From: Tetrahymena thermophila SB210
Lineage: Eukaryota > Ciliophora > Oligohymenophorea > Hymenostomatida > Tetrahymenidae
Direction: 5' to 3'
DNA: 64,000 nt
NCBI RefSeq assembly: GCF_000189635.1
Contig: NW_002476368.1
Span: 124,001 to 188,000, forward strand
Shown here piece after piece: positions 12,215 through 24,053 of the stretch. A model generated the notes under the pieces. It did no database searches. It was not told the DNA's origin and saw only the letters and a list, made by a program, of their open reading frames with translations. The translations under genes and the position numbers were made by a program. The stretch's first letter is position 1. Every line of letters begins with the position of its first letter.

Positions 12215-15200
12215 TCATTGTTTAAATTTTATATGAACTGCTCTCTTCAATTTGTAAAGCTTAAATTTTAAAGCATCATGATTTATACTCCTATATTAAA
12301 AGAAAAAAAGAATATATTCTTGCTTGCTTGTCCGAAAAATAACCATTTAAATTAAAATTATTAAAATAAAAAAATAATAAATTAATTTTATCTTTTAAGT
12401 ATGAAATAGTGAAAAATTATTTTAAAAAATTTAATTTTTGAATGAAAGTTAATAAATTTAAGATTACGATTAATATTAAATATCAAATATCAAAACTCTC
12501 AGATTGTTGTTTTTGAATTTCAAATTAGATAATAAAGATTCATTTTATAAAAGTGAATATCCTCCTTTAATAGCTAAAGTTGAGAAGTGATTACAGTTAA
12601 TCAAAGTATTAAGTACATGCAATGTGCTTTTAATAAATTTTAATTTTATATTTAATAAGATGTTATAAATAAATTACTTATTGTCAATACATATTTATAA
12701 GGTTGACAAATTATTTAAATCAGTTAACTTAGAACTTAACAATTATACTGAATTTCTATTGATTTTGTTATTTCTTTTTAGGTTACAGATAAATATTAAT
12801 AAGCAAAATAAATAAATAATTAAATAAATAAATAAATAAAAAAACAAACAAATATTAAAATAGTAAACTTTATTAATAAAAAGAAAATAAAATGTTATTA
12901 AAAGATATCTTTACTCAAGATCAAGAGCTAGTCTTGATAGTTTACTACATTATGCTAAAGACTCACATAAACTTATTACTCCTTCCTCTCCAATAATATT
13001 TCCTCTTAATATAAAGTTAATTTATTATATATATTTTTTATATACATACATACAAACAAAGCAAAAATAAAACACATAAGCTAGATAAAAATTTCTCTTA
13101 ATAAAGAAATACATACCCTCCTCCCCCCTCTCTTTTCAATTAAAATTTTTAAAGAAATTTATTTAGTTAGTTAGTTAGTTGGTAGGTGGGTGTTTCTTTT
13201 ATATGTAAATTATTCACTTAATAAAATATAAAATGTATGATTAATTAATTTTACTTTAGATAAAGTCCTAAATTTTAAAGTTTTGATAGTTTCTATATGA
13301 CAAAACCAAGATATGAGATATCAGAATCATTTATTTATAAACATCTTTTTTAGATTAATTGAGTATTGAATATATATATGATTTTAAATTTAAGAAATAT
13401 TTAAAGTATATTTTAGAAAATTTATAATAGCTAAAAACAACAAATTTTTACTCTAAATTTAATTCAAGTTCTGATATACTGACTAATTTTCCTATGGAAC
13501 TAAAAAGCTCAAACTATTCATTATCAGGATACCTATTTTAATATTTTTAAAAATAATATTTAACAATTTATTATTTATTTATTTTTTTAAAAACTGATTT
13601 AAAAAAAGCTTTTTTGAAAATTAAAAAGATTAATAAAATGATACCATAAAAATAGCTTTAAAAATCTAAGATTTGAGCAATCAGCTAAAATAGTACATAA
13701 TCCAGAAAAAGCTTTATAGCTATAATAATACCTTTGAATAAAATAATTTCTGAAATAAAAAAATAATTTAAATATAAAAGTAAAATTTAAATAAAGTTTT
13801 CTTATTATTTAAAACTTAAAAGTATTTCTTAGCTATTTTAAACATTTTATTTTTCTTCTTTTAAGATGGATAGGTAAATAAATAAATAACTTTGTTTTAT
13901 TTTTTGTTTTATTTGATGGTAAAAATTTACTTGATATCGAGAGTTAAACTAGAAAGCTACTTGAATTAAGATAAACCCTTACCTATTTTTATCAACCCTT
14001 CTTCATTTATACAGTTATTTCTATTTAGTAAAATAAGTTTATTTTTTGATAAAACAATTTATTATTTTATTATAAAACAAAAAAAAAAAGAGGGAATGAA
14101 TATAAATATACTTAATATCTTCTTAATTTTAGTAAAGAACAATAATAACTATAAAATTTGATTTTTATCTTTTTTATCTTTTGTTTGAAGTATTTTTTTA
14201 AATTTTTCAAAATTAGAATAAAAAATAAAGTACAGTAAAGACAGATTAATGTGCTCAACAATTAAATTATTTGATAATTCATGTTAGAAATCTGTAAAAG
14301 CCTATTTTCCTATTTTATTATTACTGTTCAAAAATGTAAATATATATTTATTTTAACATAAATAAATAAATAATCAGATTATAAATCAATTAGTTTGTTT
14401 TAAAAAAAGTAAAACTCCTAAACTAACAAACAAACAAACAAACAAACAAAGATTTTTACCATAATGAAAGTGTTAGAAATTGGAGACTACATTAATAAAT
14501 AGCACAAATCAAATTCTCATAACCGATCGATCCAATTTAGTTTTTACTTTTTTTAATTTTAAAGAGGTTTTTTAATATGATTAACATTTGAATTTAATAA
14601 AAAATCATATTAATAATATATATATTTGTACTTCATTTAAATGAAAAATAATAAATAAATAAATATAATTATACTCAAGATTAATAGTCAAATTTGATAA
14701 ATTATTTAGTTTTGCTAAATAATTGAAGCTTGACATACTCTCATCCCCAATATAGTTATCCCTTCATTAAAAAAATATTTTATTAGCTTTAAATAGATTT
14801 AATGATATATTAAATCAACGAACATTTATTTAAAAATTAAATTATATTTTTCAGATGATTAATAATTATAATAGAAAGCATAAAATTATTAAATAAATAA
14901 AGAAATATACCTTAAATTAATTGATATTGTTGAAAGATTAGAACAGTTTGGTAAAGCAGAGCACAAGCGTATTAAACCTTAGTTCCTAACTTTATTAGAC
15001 CTTTTTATTTATAGGATAATTTAGAAGTTTCAGAGTAAATATTTTATTTTAAAAAACTAAATAAAAGAATAGATTAATTAATTAAAAAAAAATTAAGACT
15101 GACCCTAAGTCAAGAATTAAAGTAGTAAGATGAGCACAATTAGCTAATTCAATAAGTAAATCTTATGTCCCGTAGTGACCAACTTCATTTGAACTATTTA

Positions 15201-15979
15201 AGAATAGAAATTAAAATAATATTAAATTACCGTCATTAATTGCCTATTTAAAAGAATTTTGCATATCTATCTAATAAGTCAAATTTAAGTTATTAAATTA
15301 AAAAAGTCTAGCTAGTTTATTAAATTTTAATTTTTTATGTTTTTTAGCTCACTAATGTTTGTAATAATATTAAATAAATAAATAAATAAATAATAATTAC
15401 TTAAGATTGAGTAATAATTTTTTTAGTTTAGAGTATTTAGCTAAAGCACATCCTATATCAGATAAAGCCTAATCACCAATAAGTTTTGTATCCCTTAAAA
15501 TTTGTATTATTATAAAAATAAATTAAAAAACTATTAATTTATATTTTTTAAACAGTAGAAAGAATATGCTCTTAGGGATTTAAGGTAATGACTATTTTAT
15601 AATATTTTCTAAATAAGATTTTGTATTATTTTAATCTATGAGAAAAAATTAAGATTGAAATAAGTAATTTTATTTAATTTTAATACCATTATTAATTTCC
15701 ATATTTTATAAATCTAATTCCTGTTAATTTGTCCTCCCATTCATTGGAATAATCCCATATACATGTCCTAAAGGAACAATATATTTTTGTCTCTTCAAGC
15801 TAAGCTGGAACTATTTTAGACGAATCGTAAATCTTAAAATCAAGATGAACATAAGTATGGTCAGTAGTAGGAGAAATTCCAAAAAACTTAATTATTAAAT
15901 TAAAGTGAATTATTTAATGCAAACTTTCAATTAAAAATACATTTTTAAAAGATTTTGTATGTAATATTTTTTCTGTCAT
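12215..15979 (-). CDS. Leucine-rich-repeat protein, 14 exons, one repeat per exon
   Basis: Exons, 5' to 3': 15979-15687, 15493-15401, 15193-15104, 14985-14911, 14761-14675, 14546-14460, 14323-14234, 14020-13931, 13749-13645, 13532-13452, 13344-13255, 13004-12915, 12626-12468, 12290-12215. The sum is 1506 nt, or 501 residues plus TGA. Every junction has GT...AG and the same phase: two bases before the intron, one after. Each internal exon encodes one repeat of the form IGxxGLxxLxxALxxCxNLxxLxLxL, for example GLIRLCSALPNCSNLSTI, LIELANCAHLTTLILDL and VISLCESLAQCSKLSRLALD. Exon 1 is a ~97-residue N-terminal part with no recognised domain, starting MTEKILHTKS. The last exon gives a short basic end (KLYKLKRAVHIKF). 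This type of LRR protein is abundant in ciliates; the role of this one is unknown. Introns are 107-288 bp, longer than the exons. The exact start and the 13749 acceptor (alternative near 13724) are the least certain parts. Confidence 0.82.
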
Positions 15980-18533
15980 ATATATTTTTTTAGAGTTTAA
16001 CTTTTATTATTTAGTCAAATAAATTATTATAAAAAATAAAGCATAAGATTTTGTTTTTATACTAAACCAATTTTAAATAAAATGATAAATGAAATTAATT
16101 AGCTTTTTTATATAATTTTTTTTAGATAAATTTTACAATTAGTACTTAGCTATTAACTATTTATTTTATTCAACTTTCTTTTAATAGTTAATTATTTTAT
16201 GTACTTCACAAAGTTAGATAGGAAAGTAAATCATAGCTTTTCTAAATTAAAATTATAAATGAAAAATAAAATTTTAGCAAAATTAGCAGCTATTTATTTT
16301 GTGAAGGAATATAAATTAAATCTTTTTTATGGCATTAAAATGAATAAATTAGACTTTTTGTATCAGTTATTAATTCATATTTTATTTAACTAAAAAAATA
16401 ATTGATATAATCTACAATAAATACTTTTATTTATAAATGGCATTTTAAAATAATAAAAACACTTTAACGGATCTCTTTTATTAAAGTATTTTTTATAAAA
16501 AATATTTTCTGTTCGTAAAGATTACTACTAAATATACAGTTTCATTGTTTTTAAATTTTATTCTCTTCTCAATTATTAATCACTGTTTATATTTTTGTAT
16601 GAAGATGCTAAATTCTACTAAAATAAATATGTTAAATTGAACACAGATATTAAATATTTGCCATTAAAAATATATTAATTTATTATATAAGCATGTTTTA
16701 TTTACTTAGGTTAGTTAGTCTATTTTAAAATGGAAATATACAATTTACTACAATTTTAATTTCTATTTATTTATACTTTTGAATTTTTACAAAAAGATTA
16801 TAAAAATCAATATCATTTATTTCTTATAATTATTAATACAAAAAATCAAGAGAAATTTAGTATCTATTAACTTATAAATCTAATGAATGAATGAGTATTT
16901 CCAAAACAAATTCACATAATAAAAGATAATTAAAATAATTATTGAGCCATAGTAAATTATATTATTAATTGAATTCGCAGTAACCTAATAAAATGCAAAT
17001 TAATTAATTGATTTTCCTAATATTTTGCTATAAAAATAAAAATCTTCCAATTAGTGCAAATGCTTAAATAAACTAATATAAATTAAAATTAATAATAAAA
17101 ATATATAAATAATATATTGATTTATTTTTAAATTTAGTCTTTAACTATGTCTTAAGAAATAAAATTGTTATTCTCATATTTTAAAATTCAATTAATTGGA
17201 GTTCTTTTAAAGAAGTCAAATTAAAATAATGATTCAAAAAAAGTAAATAAGTAATTCAGAAAATAAAATTTTAATTCTCAAAAATGTATGAATGTAAATG
17301 AATAATTCCTTTTCATATACTGTAAGTAAATCCTAATTAGATTCCAGGGACACATGTATTTAATTTTAAAAATATTTATAATAAAGGCGGATTTTAAGAA
17401 AAAAATGAATAGGAGAAGGTCTTAATTAATGAGGATTTACAATATATTAATACCTTAAAATAAAATATTTGCATAGAAAAAAAAGTTTAAAAAGAACTAT
17501 CTCTTTAATAAAGAAAGTTTGAAATTTGCTAATTTTTTCATTAGATTTATTTCATTTTATTATGAATTATAATAAATATCATATCTTACAGATTTATGCA
17601 AATGCAATCTATCTAATATTTAATATGTAGTGAATCACTATTAATAGTATTTAAAATCATATTTTAAGATAATTGATATATGAAATTTCTTATCAGGTAA
17701 ATTTTAAATCGAATAAAAAACATAAATTTTATTTTCTCATTTGTCATTAAAGGAATAAAAACTTTTATACTTTTATCAAAATTGTCTTACTGATTTATAT
17801 TTAGCAGCTTTATTCCACAAAGATTGAAAATCTTTCAAAATAAAATCATTTTCGTTTTTATCAGTATTTAAAGTTTACAAATTTAAGTAAAGTTTTATCT
17901 TTTTAGACTAGTTTTATAAATTATTTTTGAAAAGTATTCTAATTATTGTATCATATTTATTTTCAAGATTTATTTTAGATTAAAAATTTACTAAAGTAAT
18001 TTAACTAACAAAGATATTTTTTATGCTGATCATGAAATAATTGATCAAAAATTAAATAATATACCTAATATATTCAAAATACAAACTAGCATCGTCATAT
18101 AAAAATGTATATTTATTCAAGTACTCTAAATTTGTGATATGTTATAAATTATGTGTTTAGAGAATAGAATGAAATAAAAGGAAAAAAAAAAATCTTTTTG
18201 ATATAAAATTTGATATTTTATAATTTAGATCATATGTAATTCAATAAAAACCACAAAATAAATTTCCTAATCATCTATCTGATGAAAAAATCAAATAAAT
18301 AAGATTTACATAAATCTAATTTGATAAGTAAATCATAAGCATATAAATAGTATCTATCATTAGTTCGTCTCATATACTTTACATATATAGAAATTTGTTA
18401 ATTATCAATTTAAATTGAGCATATCTTAACTCCCATATAATAAATAAATAAATAAATTAACTAATTAATTAATTTGTAAAAGTAATCTCATCATTTAAAA
18501 TTTACATAAAAACAATCAAGCATATAAAGTAAA
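15980..18533. other. Upstream region of LRR gene and of the first lectin gene
   Basis: No supported coding sequence. From about 16665 rightwards the sequence is repeated, with scattered differences, at about 20258-22098, so it is the 5' flank of duplication unit 1. The last ~100 bases contain (AAATA)n-type runs and the pair TAATTAATTAATTT / ATTTACATAAAAA, shared by both lectin gene leaders and possibly part of their promoters. Confidence 0.55.
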
Positions 18534-19976
18534 ATGAACTTCAACTTTTCTATGGGACAAAATCCTCAAGGATAATACCCTCCTCAACAAGGCCAATATC
18601 CTCCTCAAGGCTAGTACCCTCCTCAACAAGGCCAATATCCCCCTCAAGGATAGTACCCTCCTTAAGGTTTTTACCCTCCTTAACAAGGCTAATATCCTCC
18701 TAATCCTTGTGAATAACAACCTCCTACTTTTAGTTTTGGATTTGGATAGCAACCTCCTTAAGGATAATATCCTCCTCCTCCTTTTGGATAAGCTCCTCCC
18801 TAATTCTAACCTCAACAATAAGGAACTTCTTAACCTAATCCTCACTACGGAAGAAAATTACCTCATATGGTTAAATAAAGTTAAAAAGTTGGTAAAGATA
18901 CCCACTACTACTCAACTCACTTTGATCAATTAGAGCAATCATCAGTCTTAAAAAATGAGTTCCACACTCCTGAAGTAGATAAAATAACTGTATTCTACAC
19001 AGAAAACATTGTTGTCGGCATAGAATGCCATTATAAAGCATTAGGCAAGGACAGTGTAGCTACTATAACAAATAAAGGTAGTTGTTAAGGATACGTTTAA
19101 TCCTAAACAATAGCTTTAGAATTTGGTGAAAACTTCACTGAAATATCTGGTCGTGCTGGAGATTCTATTGACCGTTTATTGATTAAGACAAGCAGAGGAA
19201 AAACTTTAGAAGTAGGTGGATAAGGAGGTTAACCATTCTAAAACCTCCTCCCTTGGGGTCATCCAAACATTGTCAGTATTGGTGGTTCTACTCGTGAATA
19301 TTTAGACTCTCTTTATGTTTTACATAAATGAAAAAAATAGAATAATTTATTAAAAGTAGCTTATTTAGTAAATAAATCTAATATGTCTTTATATTTTACC
19401 TTATTAAAATTTTTTAAGATTATTCAAAAGTCATTAAAATTAAAAACAAATAATTAGAATTGTTAAAAAGAAGTTTTCTCATTTTATCTTCTTCTTAAAA
19501 ATGGAAACTATTTTTATGCTATTCTTTTTATTACATAAATATTTTGAAGAAAATGTTAGAAACATGTTTACTATTTTTTGTTTTTTAAATTTGATGAAAT
19601 TAAATGCAATAATAATTTTTATAAGTAACTCAATTAATAGCTAGTAGTTTTGTTTTTGTCAAAAATTAAAACCAATTTACAAGTAGAAATGGTTAAAGCT
19701 GTTGACATTTTTTTCATAGCAGAATTGCTAATAAATTATTTTATTCAATTCTCTATTCATAAACTTTAATAAGTTAAAAAAAAAAAGAATTAAATGATTA
19801 AATGCAATTATAAACTTTAAGATAAAGAAAATTATAATTTTTGTAATTTATTAAACACTAAATATTCATTAACATTTATGCAATTTACTTATATTTATTG
19901 TAATCTACTCAAGAGGCTTATTATAAAAAAATAAAAATTTCATTTTAAATACGAAAATAACAGAAAGACCTTAAAT
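16665..19976. repeat. Tandem segmental duplication, unit 1
   Basis: Unit 1 of a direct duplication with an offset of about 3.57 kb at the genes. It begins near AATATATTAATTTATTATAT (16668) and ends near AAATACGAAAATAAC (19948-19963), after which the two units diverge. It contains ~1.87 kb upstream of the lectin gene, the gene at 18534-19331 and ~0.64 kb downstream. Boundaries are by eye and good to about 20 bases. Confidence 0.85.
18534..19331 (+). CDS. YPPQ-repeat jacalin-type lectin, copy 1
   Basis: A single exon, ATG at 18534 to TGA at 19329-19331, 265 residues. Residues ~8-110 are Pro/Gln/Tyr/Gly repeats (QGQYPPQQGQYPPQG-type), as in annexin A7 and rhodopsin tails, with most Gln encoded by TAA/TAG. 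The C-terminal ~130 residues match a jacalin-type lectin domain, a beta-prism carbohydrate-binding fold. Its hallmarks are visible: ISGRAGDSIDRLLIKTSRG, then GGQGGQPF, and a C-terminal SIGGSTREYLDSLYVLH. There is no signal peptide, so a cytosolic or unconventionally delivered lectin is likely; sugar specificity cannot be read. A near-identical paralogue is at 22099. The dense Arg/Leu-rich frame on the opposite strand is only the shadow of the repeats. Confidence 0.93.
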
Positions 19977-22098
19977 GCTTTGTTTTTTTAATTTTCAGAA
20001 ATCATACAAATACCATTTTTATTATATTACTCAACTAATTTTGGTGGTTTTTTTTATAAAAAAATAAGATTAAGACCAGCTTACTTTTTATGCAAAGTAG
20101 TTCAAGTTATTAATTTTTTATTCACTCAAATAGTATTAAATATTTTATTGAATTTTTTATTTCCTATTTTAATAAGATTTTTAAAAAAAAGAAAGTTTTT
20201 AAAGTATGATTTTATAGACTTTTGGAATTTATTAGACACATAAATATTATCTAAATTATAAAATATATTAATTTATTATATAAGTATATGTTTTACTTAG
20301 GTTAGTTAGTCTATTTAAAAACGGAAATATACATTTTACAACAATTTTAATTTCTATTTATACATTTTCAACTTTTACAAAAAGATTATAAAAATCAATG
20401 TCATTTATTTCATATAATTATTAATACAAAAAATCAAGAGAAATTTAGTATCTATTAATTTATAAATCTAATGAATGAGTATTTCCATAACAAATTCACA
20501 TAATAAATGATAATTAAAAAAATTATTGAGCCATACATAGTATATTATTTTATTAATTGAATTCGCATAATAAAATGCATATTAATTAATTGATTTTCTT
20601 AATATTTTACTATAAAAATAAAAATCTTCCAATTAGTGCAAGTGCTTAAATAAATTATTATAAATTAAGATAAATAATAATAATATATTATAATATATTC
20701 ATTTATTTTTAATCTATAACAATATTTTAAGGAAATAAAACTGTTATTCTTATATTTAAAACTCAATTGGAGTTCTTTTAAAAAAGTCAAATTAAAATAT
20801 TGATTCAAAAAAAGTAAATAATTAATTCAGAAAATAAAATTTTAATTTTCAAAAAAATATGAATGTCAATTAATAATTACTGATTTGATCCTATATTATA
20901 TACTGTAAATAAATTTTAATTAGATTACATTAGGGACACATGTATTTAATTTTAAAAATATTTATAAAGGCAGATTTTAAGAAAAAAATGAATAGGAGAA
21001 GGTCTTTAATTAATGAGGATATACAAAATATTTATATTTTAAAATAAAATATTTGCATACAAAAAATAGTTTAAAAAGAACTATCTCTTAAATAAAGTTT
21101 GAAATTTGCTAATTTATACATCAGGTTTATTTCATTTTATTATGATTTATAATAAATATCATATCTTACAGATTTATACAGGTGTCAACTACCTAATATT
21201 TTATTTGCTGTGAATCATTATTAATATAATTTAAAAGTATATTTTCAGATAATTAATTTATTAAATTTCTTATCAGGTAGATTTTAAATCTTATAAAAAA
21301 CATCAATTTTATTTTTTCATTTGTCATTAAAGGAATAAACACTTTTATACTTTTATCAAAATTTTTACTGATTTAAATTAAGTAGTTTGATTCCACAATG
21401 ATTGAAAATCTTTCAAAATAAAATCATTTTCGTTTTTATCAGCATTTAAAGTTTACAAATTTAAGTAAAATTTTATCTTTTTAGAGTAGTTTTAGAAATT
21501 CTTTTTGAAAAGTATTCTAATTTTCGTATCCATAAATATTTTCAACCTTTAATTTAGATTAAAAATTTACTAAATTAATTTACCTAACAAAGATATTTTT
21601 TTTGGCTGATCATCAAATACTTGATCAAAAATTTTTTTAATAATATACCTAAAATATCCAAACTTCAAACTATCATCTTCATATAAAAATGTATATGTAT
21701 GTATTCAAGCATTCCAGATTAGTGATTTGATATAAATTATGTGTTTAGAGAAAAGAATGAAATAAAAGGAAAAAATAAAATCTTTTTGACATAAAATTTG
21801 GTATTTTATAATTTAGATCACATTTAAATCCATAAAAACCACAAAATATATTTTTCTAATCACCTATCTGATGAAAAAATCAAATAGATAAGATTTACAT
21901 AAGGCTAATTTGATAAGTAAATTTTAAGCATATAAATAGTATCTATCATTAGTTCGTCTCATATACTCTATCAACGATTTAAATTGTGCATATCTTAACT
22001 CCCAGATAATAAATAAATAAATTAACTAATTAATTAATTTGTAAAAGTAATTTCAACATTTAAAATTTACATAAAAATAATCAAGCATATAAAGTAAA
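19332..22098. other. Intergenic: 3' flank of unit 1, unique spacer, 5' flank of unit 2
   Basis: 19332-19976 corresponds to 22930-23455 in unit 2 and ~20258-22098 corresponds to 16665-18533. Between them, 19977-20257 is unique A+T-rich spacer. I see no gene in any of these parts. Confidence 0.6.
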
Positions 22099-23455
22099 AT
22101 GAACTTTATCATTTCTCAAAATCCTCAAGAATAATACCCTCCTCAACCAGGCCAATATCCTCCTCAAGGCTAGTACCCTCCTCAACAAGGCCAATATCCT
22201 CCTTAAGGCTAGTACCCTCCTCAACAAGGCCAATATCCTCCTCAAGGATAGTATCCTCCTTAAGGTTTTTACCCTCCTTAACAAGGCTAATATCCTCCTA
22301 ATCATTGTGACTAACAACCTCCTACTTTTAGTTTTGGATTTGGATAGCAACCTCCTTAAGGATAATATCCTCCTCCTCCTTTTGGATAAGCTCCTCCCTT
22401 ATTCTAACCTCAATAATAAGGAATTTCTTAACCTAATCCTCACTATGGAAGAAATTTACCTATTATGGTTAAGTAAAGTTAAAAAGTTGGTATAGACACC
22501 CACTAATACTCAACTCACTTTGATCAACTGGAGAATTCATATGCTTTAAAAAATGAGTTCCACACTCCTGAAGTAGATAAAATAACTGTATTCTACACAT
22601 AAAACATTGTTGTCGGCTTAGAGTGTCATTACAAAGCATTAGGTAAGGAAAGTGTAGCTACTGTAGCAAATAAAGGTCATTGTTAAGGATATGTTTAATC
22701 TTAAACAATAGCATTAGAATTTGGTGAACACTTCACTGAAATATCAGGTCGTGCTGGAGATTCAATTGACCGTTTATTGATTAAGACAAGCAGAGGAAAA
22801 ACTTTAGAAGTAGGTGGATAAGGAGGTCAACCATTCTAAAACCTCCTCCCTTGGGGCCATCCAAACATTGTCAGTATTGGTGGTTCTACTCGTGAATATT
22901 TAGACTCTCTTTATGTTTTACATAAATGAAAAAAATAAAATAATTTATTAAAAGTTATTTATTTAGTAAATAAATCTAATATGTCTTTATATAATACCTT
23001 ATTACAATTTTTTAAGATTATTCAAAAGTCATTAAAATTAAAAATAAATAATTAGAATTGTTAAAAAGAAGTTTTCTATTTTTATCTTCTTATTTTTTGT
23101 TTTTTAAATTTGATGAAATTAAATGTAATAATAATTTTTATAAGTAACTCAATTAATAGTTAGTAGTTTTGTTTTTGTCAAAAATTAAAACCAATTTTCA
23201 AGTAGAAATAGTTAAAGCTATTGACATTTTTCTCATAGTAGAACTGCTAATAAATTATTTTATTAAATTTTCTATTCATAACTTTAACAATTTAAAAAAA
23301 AAGAATTAAATGATTTTATGCAGTTAATTTTAAACTTTAAGATAAAGAAAATTATAATTTATTAAATATATTTATTTTAATTTACTTAATAGGTTAATTA
23401 CAAAAAAATAAAAATTTCATTTTAAATACGAAAATAACGAAAAACCTTAAAATGG
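20258..23455. repeat. Tandem segmental duplication, unit 2
   Basis: Second unit of the direct duplication. It carries the lectin gene at 22099-22929, matches unit 1 through ~1.84 kb of 5' non-coding sequence with small indels, and ends near AAATACGAAAATAACG (23427-23442). Its 3' flank has lost a ~70-bp segment that unit 1 keeps (around 19490-19560). Non-coding DNA is still clearly alignable, which points to a recent event. Confidence 0.85.
22099..22929 (+). CDS. YPPQ-repeat jacalin-type lectin, copy 2
   Basis: A single exon, ATG at 22099 to TGA at 22927-22929, 276 residues. It has the same layout as the gene at 18534: N-terminal YPPQ repeats, then a jacalin-like domain with the same GRAGDSIDRLLIKTSRG core and GGSTREYLDSLYVLHK end. 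The 33-nt length difference is explained by one extra 39-nt repeat (13 residues) and a 6-nt deletion after codon 6. Most differences in the lectin domain are silent or conservative (for example GIECHY to GLECHY), so both copies appear functional. Its leader repeats that of copy 1. Confidence 0.93.
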
Positions 23456-23603
23456 GTATAAATTAATTTGAAATTTTTAAAACTAAAAATTAACTAAATT
23501 AAAAAAATGTATTTGAAGTATATTAAATTTTTAAAAATAAGAACAAATATGAATAATAGGATTTTATTAAAAATATTCCATATTTTAAAATTAAATAATT
23601 ATT
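22930..23603. other. Convergent intergenic region
   Basis: 3' flank of lectin copy 2 (duplicated as far as ~23455), then ~150 bases of A+T-rich DNA up to the stop of the convergent secreted-protein gene. No gene seen. Confidence 0.6.
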
Positions 23604-24053
23604 TCAAAAAATAGGATCTAATCCAAAAGTACAATTAGATAAGATATTGTTATTTTGGACTCTAACTCCAACAAATGTATGGTTTTAGCATAATGGGATA
23701 TTTTCGGAAGCCCAAGCTTCTTGGCAATTTTAGATAGAGAAAGTAGTATTATTATTAAAGTGGGCTTCAATATGGACTTGATTTACTTGAAGAGGTACAT
23801 AAACCTTGCTACGCTTTCCAAATTAATTTAAAGTAGCTATCTCTAAAGTCATTTCGCTAGGAGACATAGTAGGATTAGATAAGTAAGCATTTCCTTCTCC
23901 TGGAATAGGACAAGCCATAGATTCTAAGGTGTGATTGAATTACCAGAAATTTCTCTTACAGTGATGAGGGTTGCAACCTTAAGAAACTGTGAAATTGTAG
24001 GTTTAGCAGCTAACAAATGCGAGTATGGCAAGAACAAAAATAATTTGTTTCAT
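23604..24053 (-). CDS. Small secreted cysteine-containing protein
   Basis: A single exon, ATG at 24053-24051 to TGA at 23606-23604, 149 residues. Residues 1-17 form a clear signal peptide (MKQIIFVLAILAFVSC). The mature part has six cysteines (27, 32, 48, 110, 122, 141) and several N-x-S/T sites, as expected of an extracellular disulfide-bonded protein. Residues ~63-135 have a beta-rich look (KVYVPLQVNQVHIEAHF). I do not recognise the family. It is convergent with the lectin gene at 22099. It is distinct from the LRR protein and from the BPI-like protein. Confidence 0.85.

Noticed and set aside
14426-14450. ACAA tandem repeat as a functional element
   Set aside because: It is a short microsatellite inside an LRR intron, as are the TTAG run near 13152 and the TTTA runs in the 5S spacers. 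No function is implied.
18516-18845. Arg/Leu-rich frame on the minus strand over the first lectin gene (and the like at 22081-22350)
   Set aside because: It is the antisense shadow of the CCTCCT-rich YPPQ repeats, and the plus-strand frame continues into a recognisable lectin domain.
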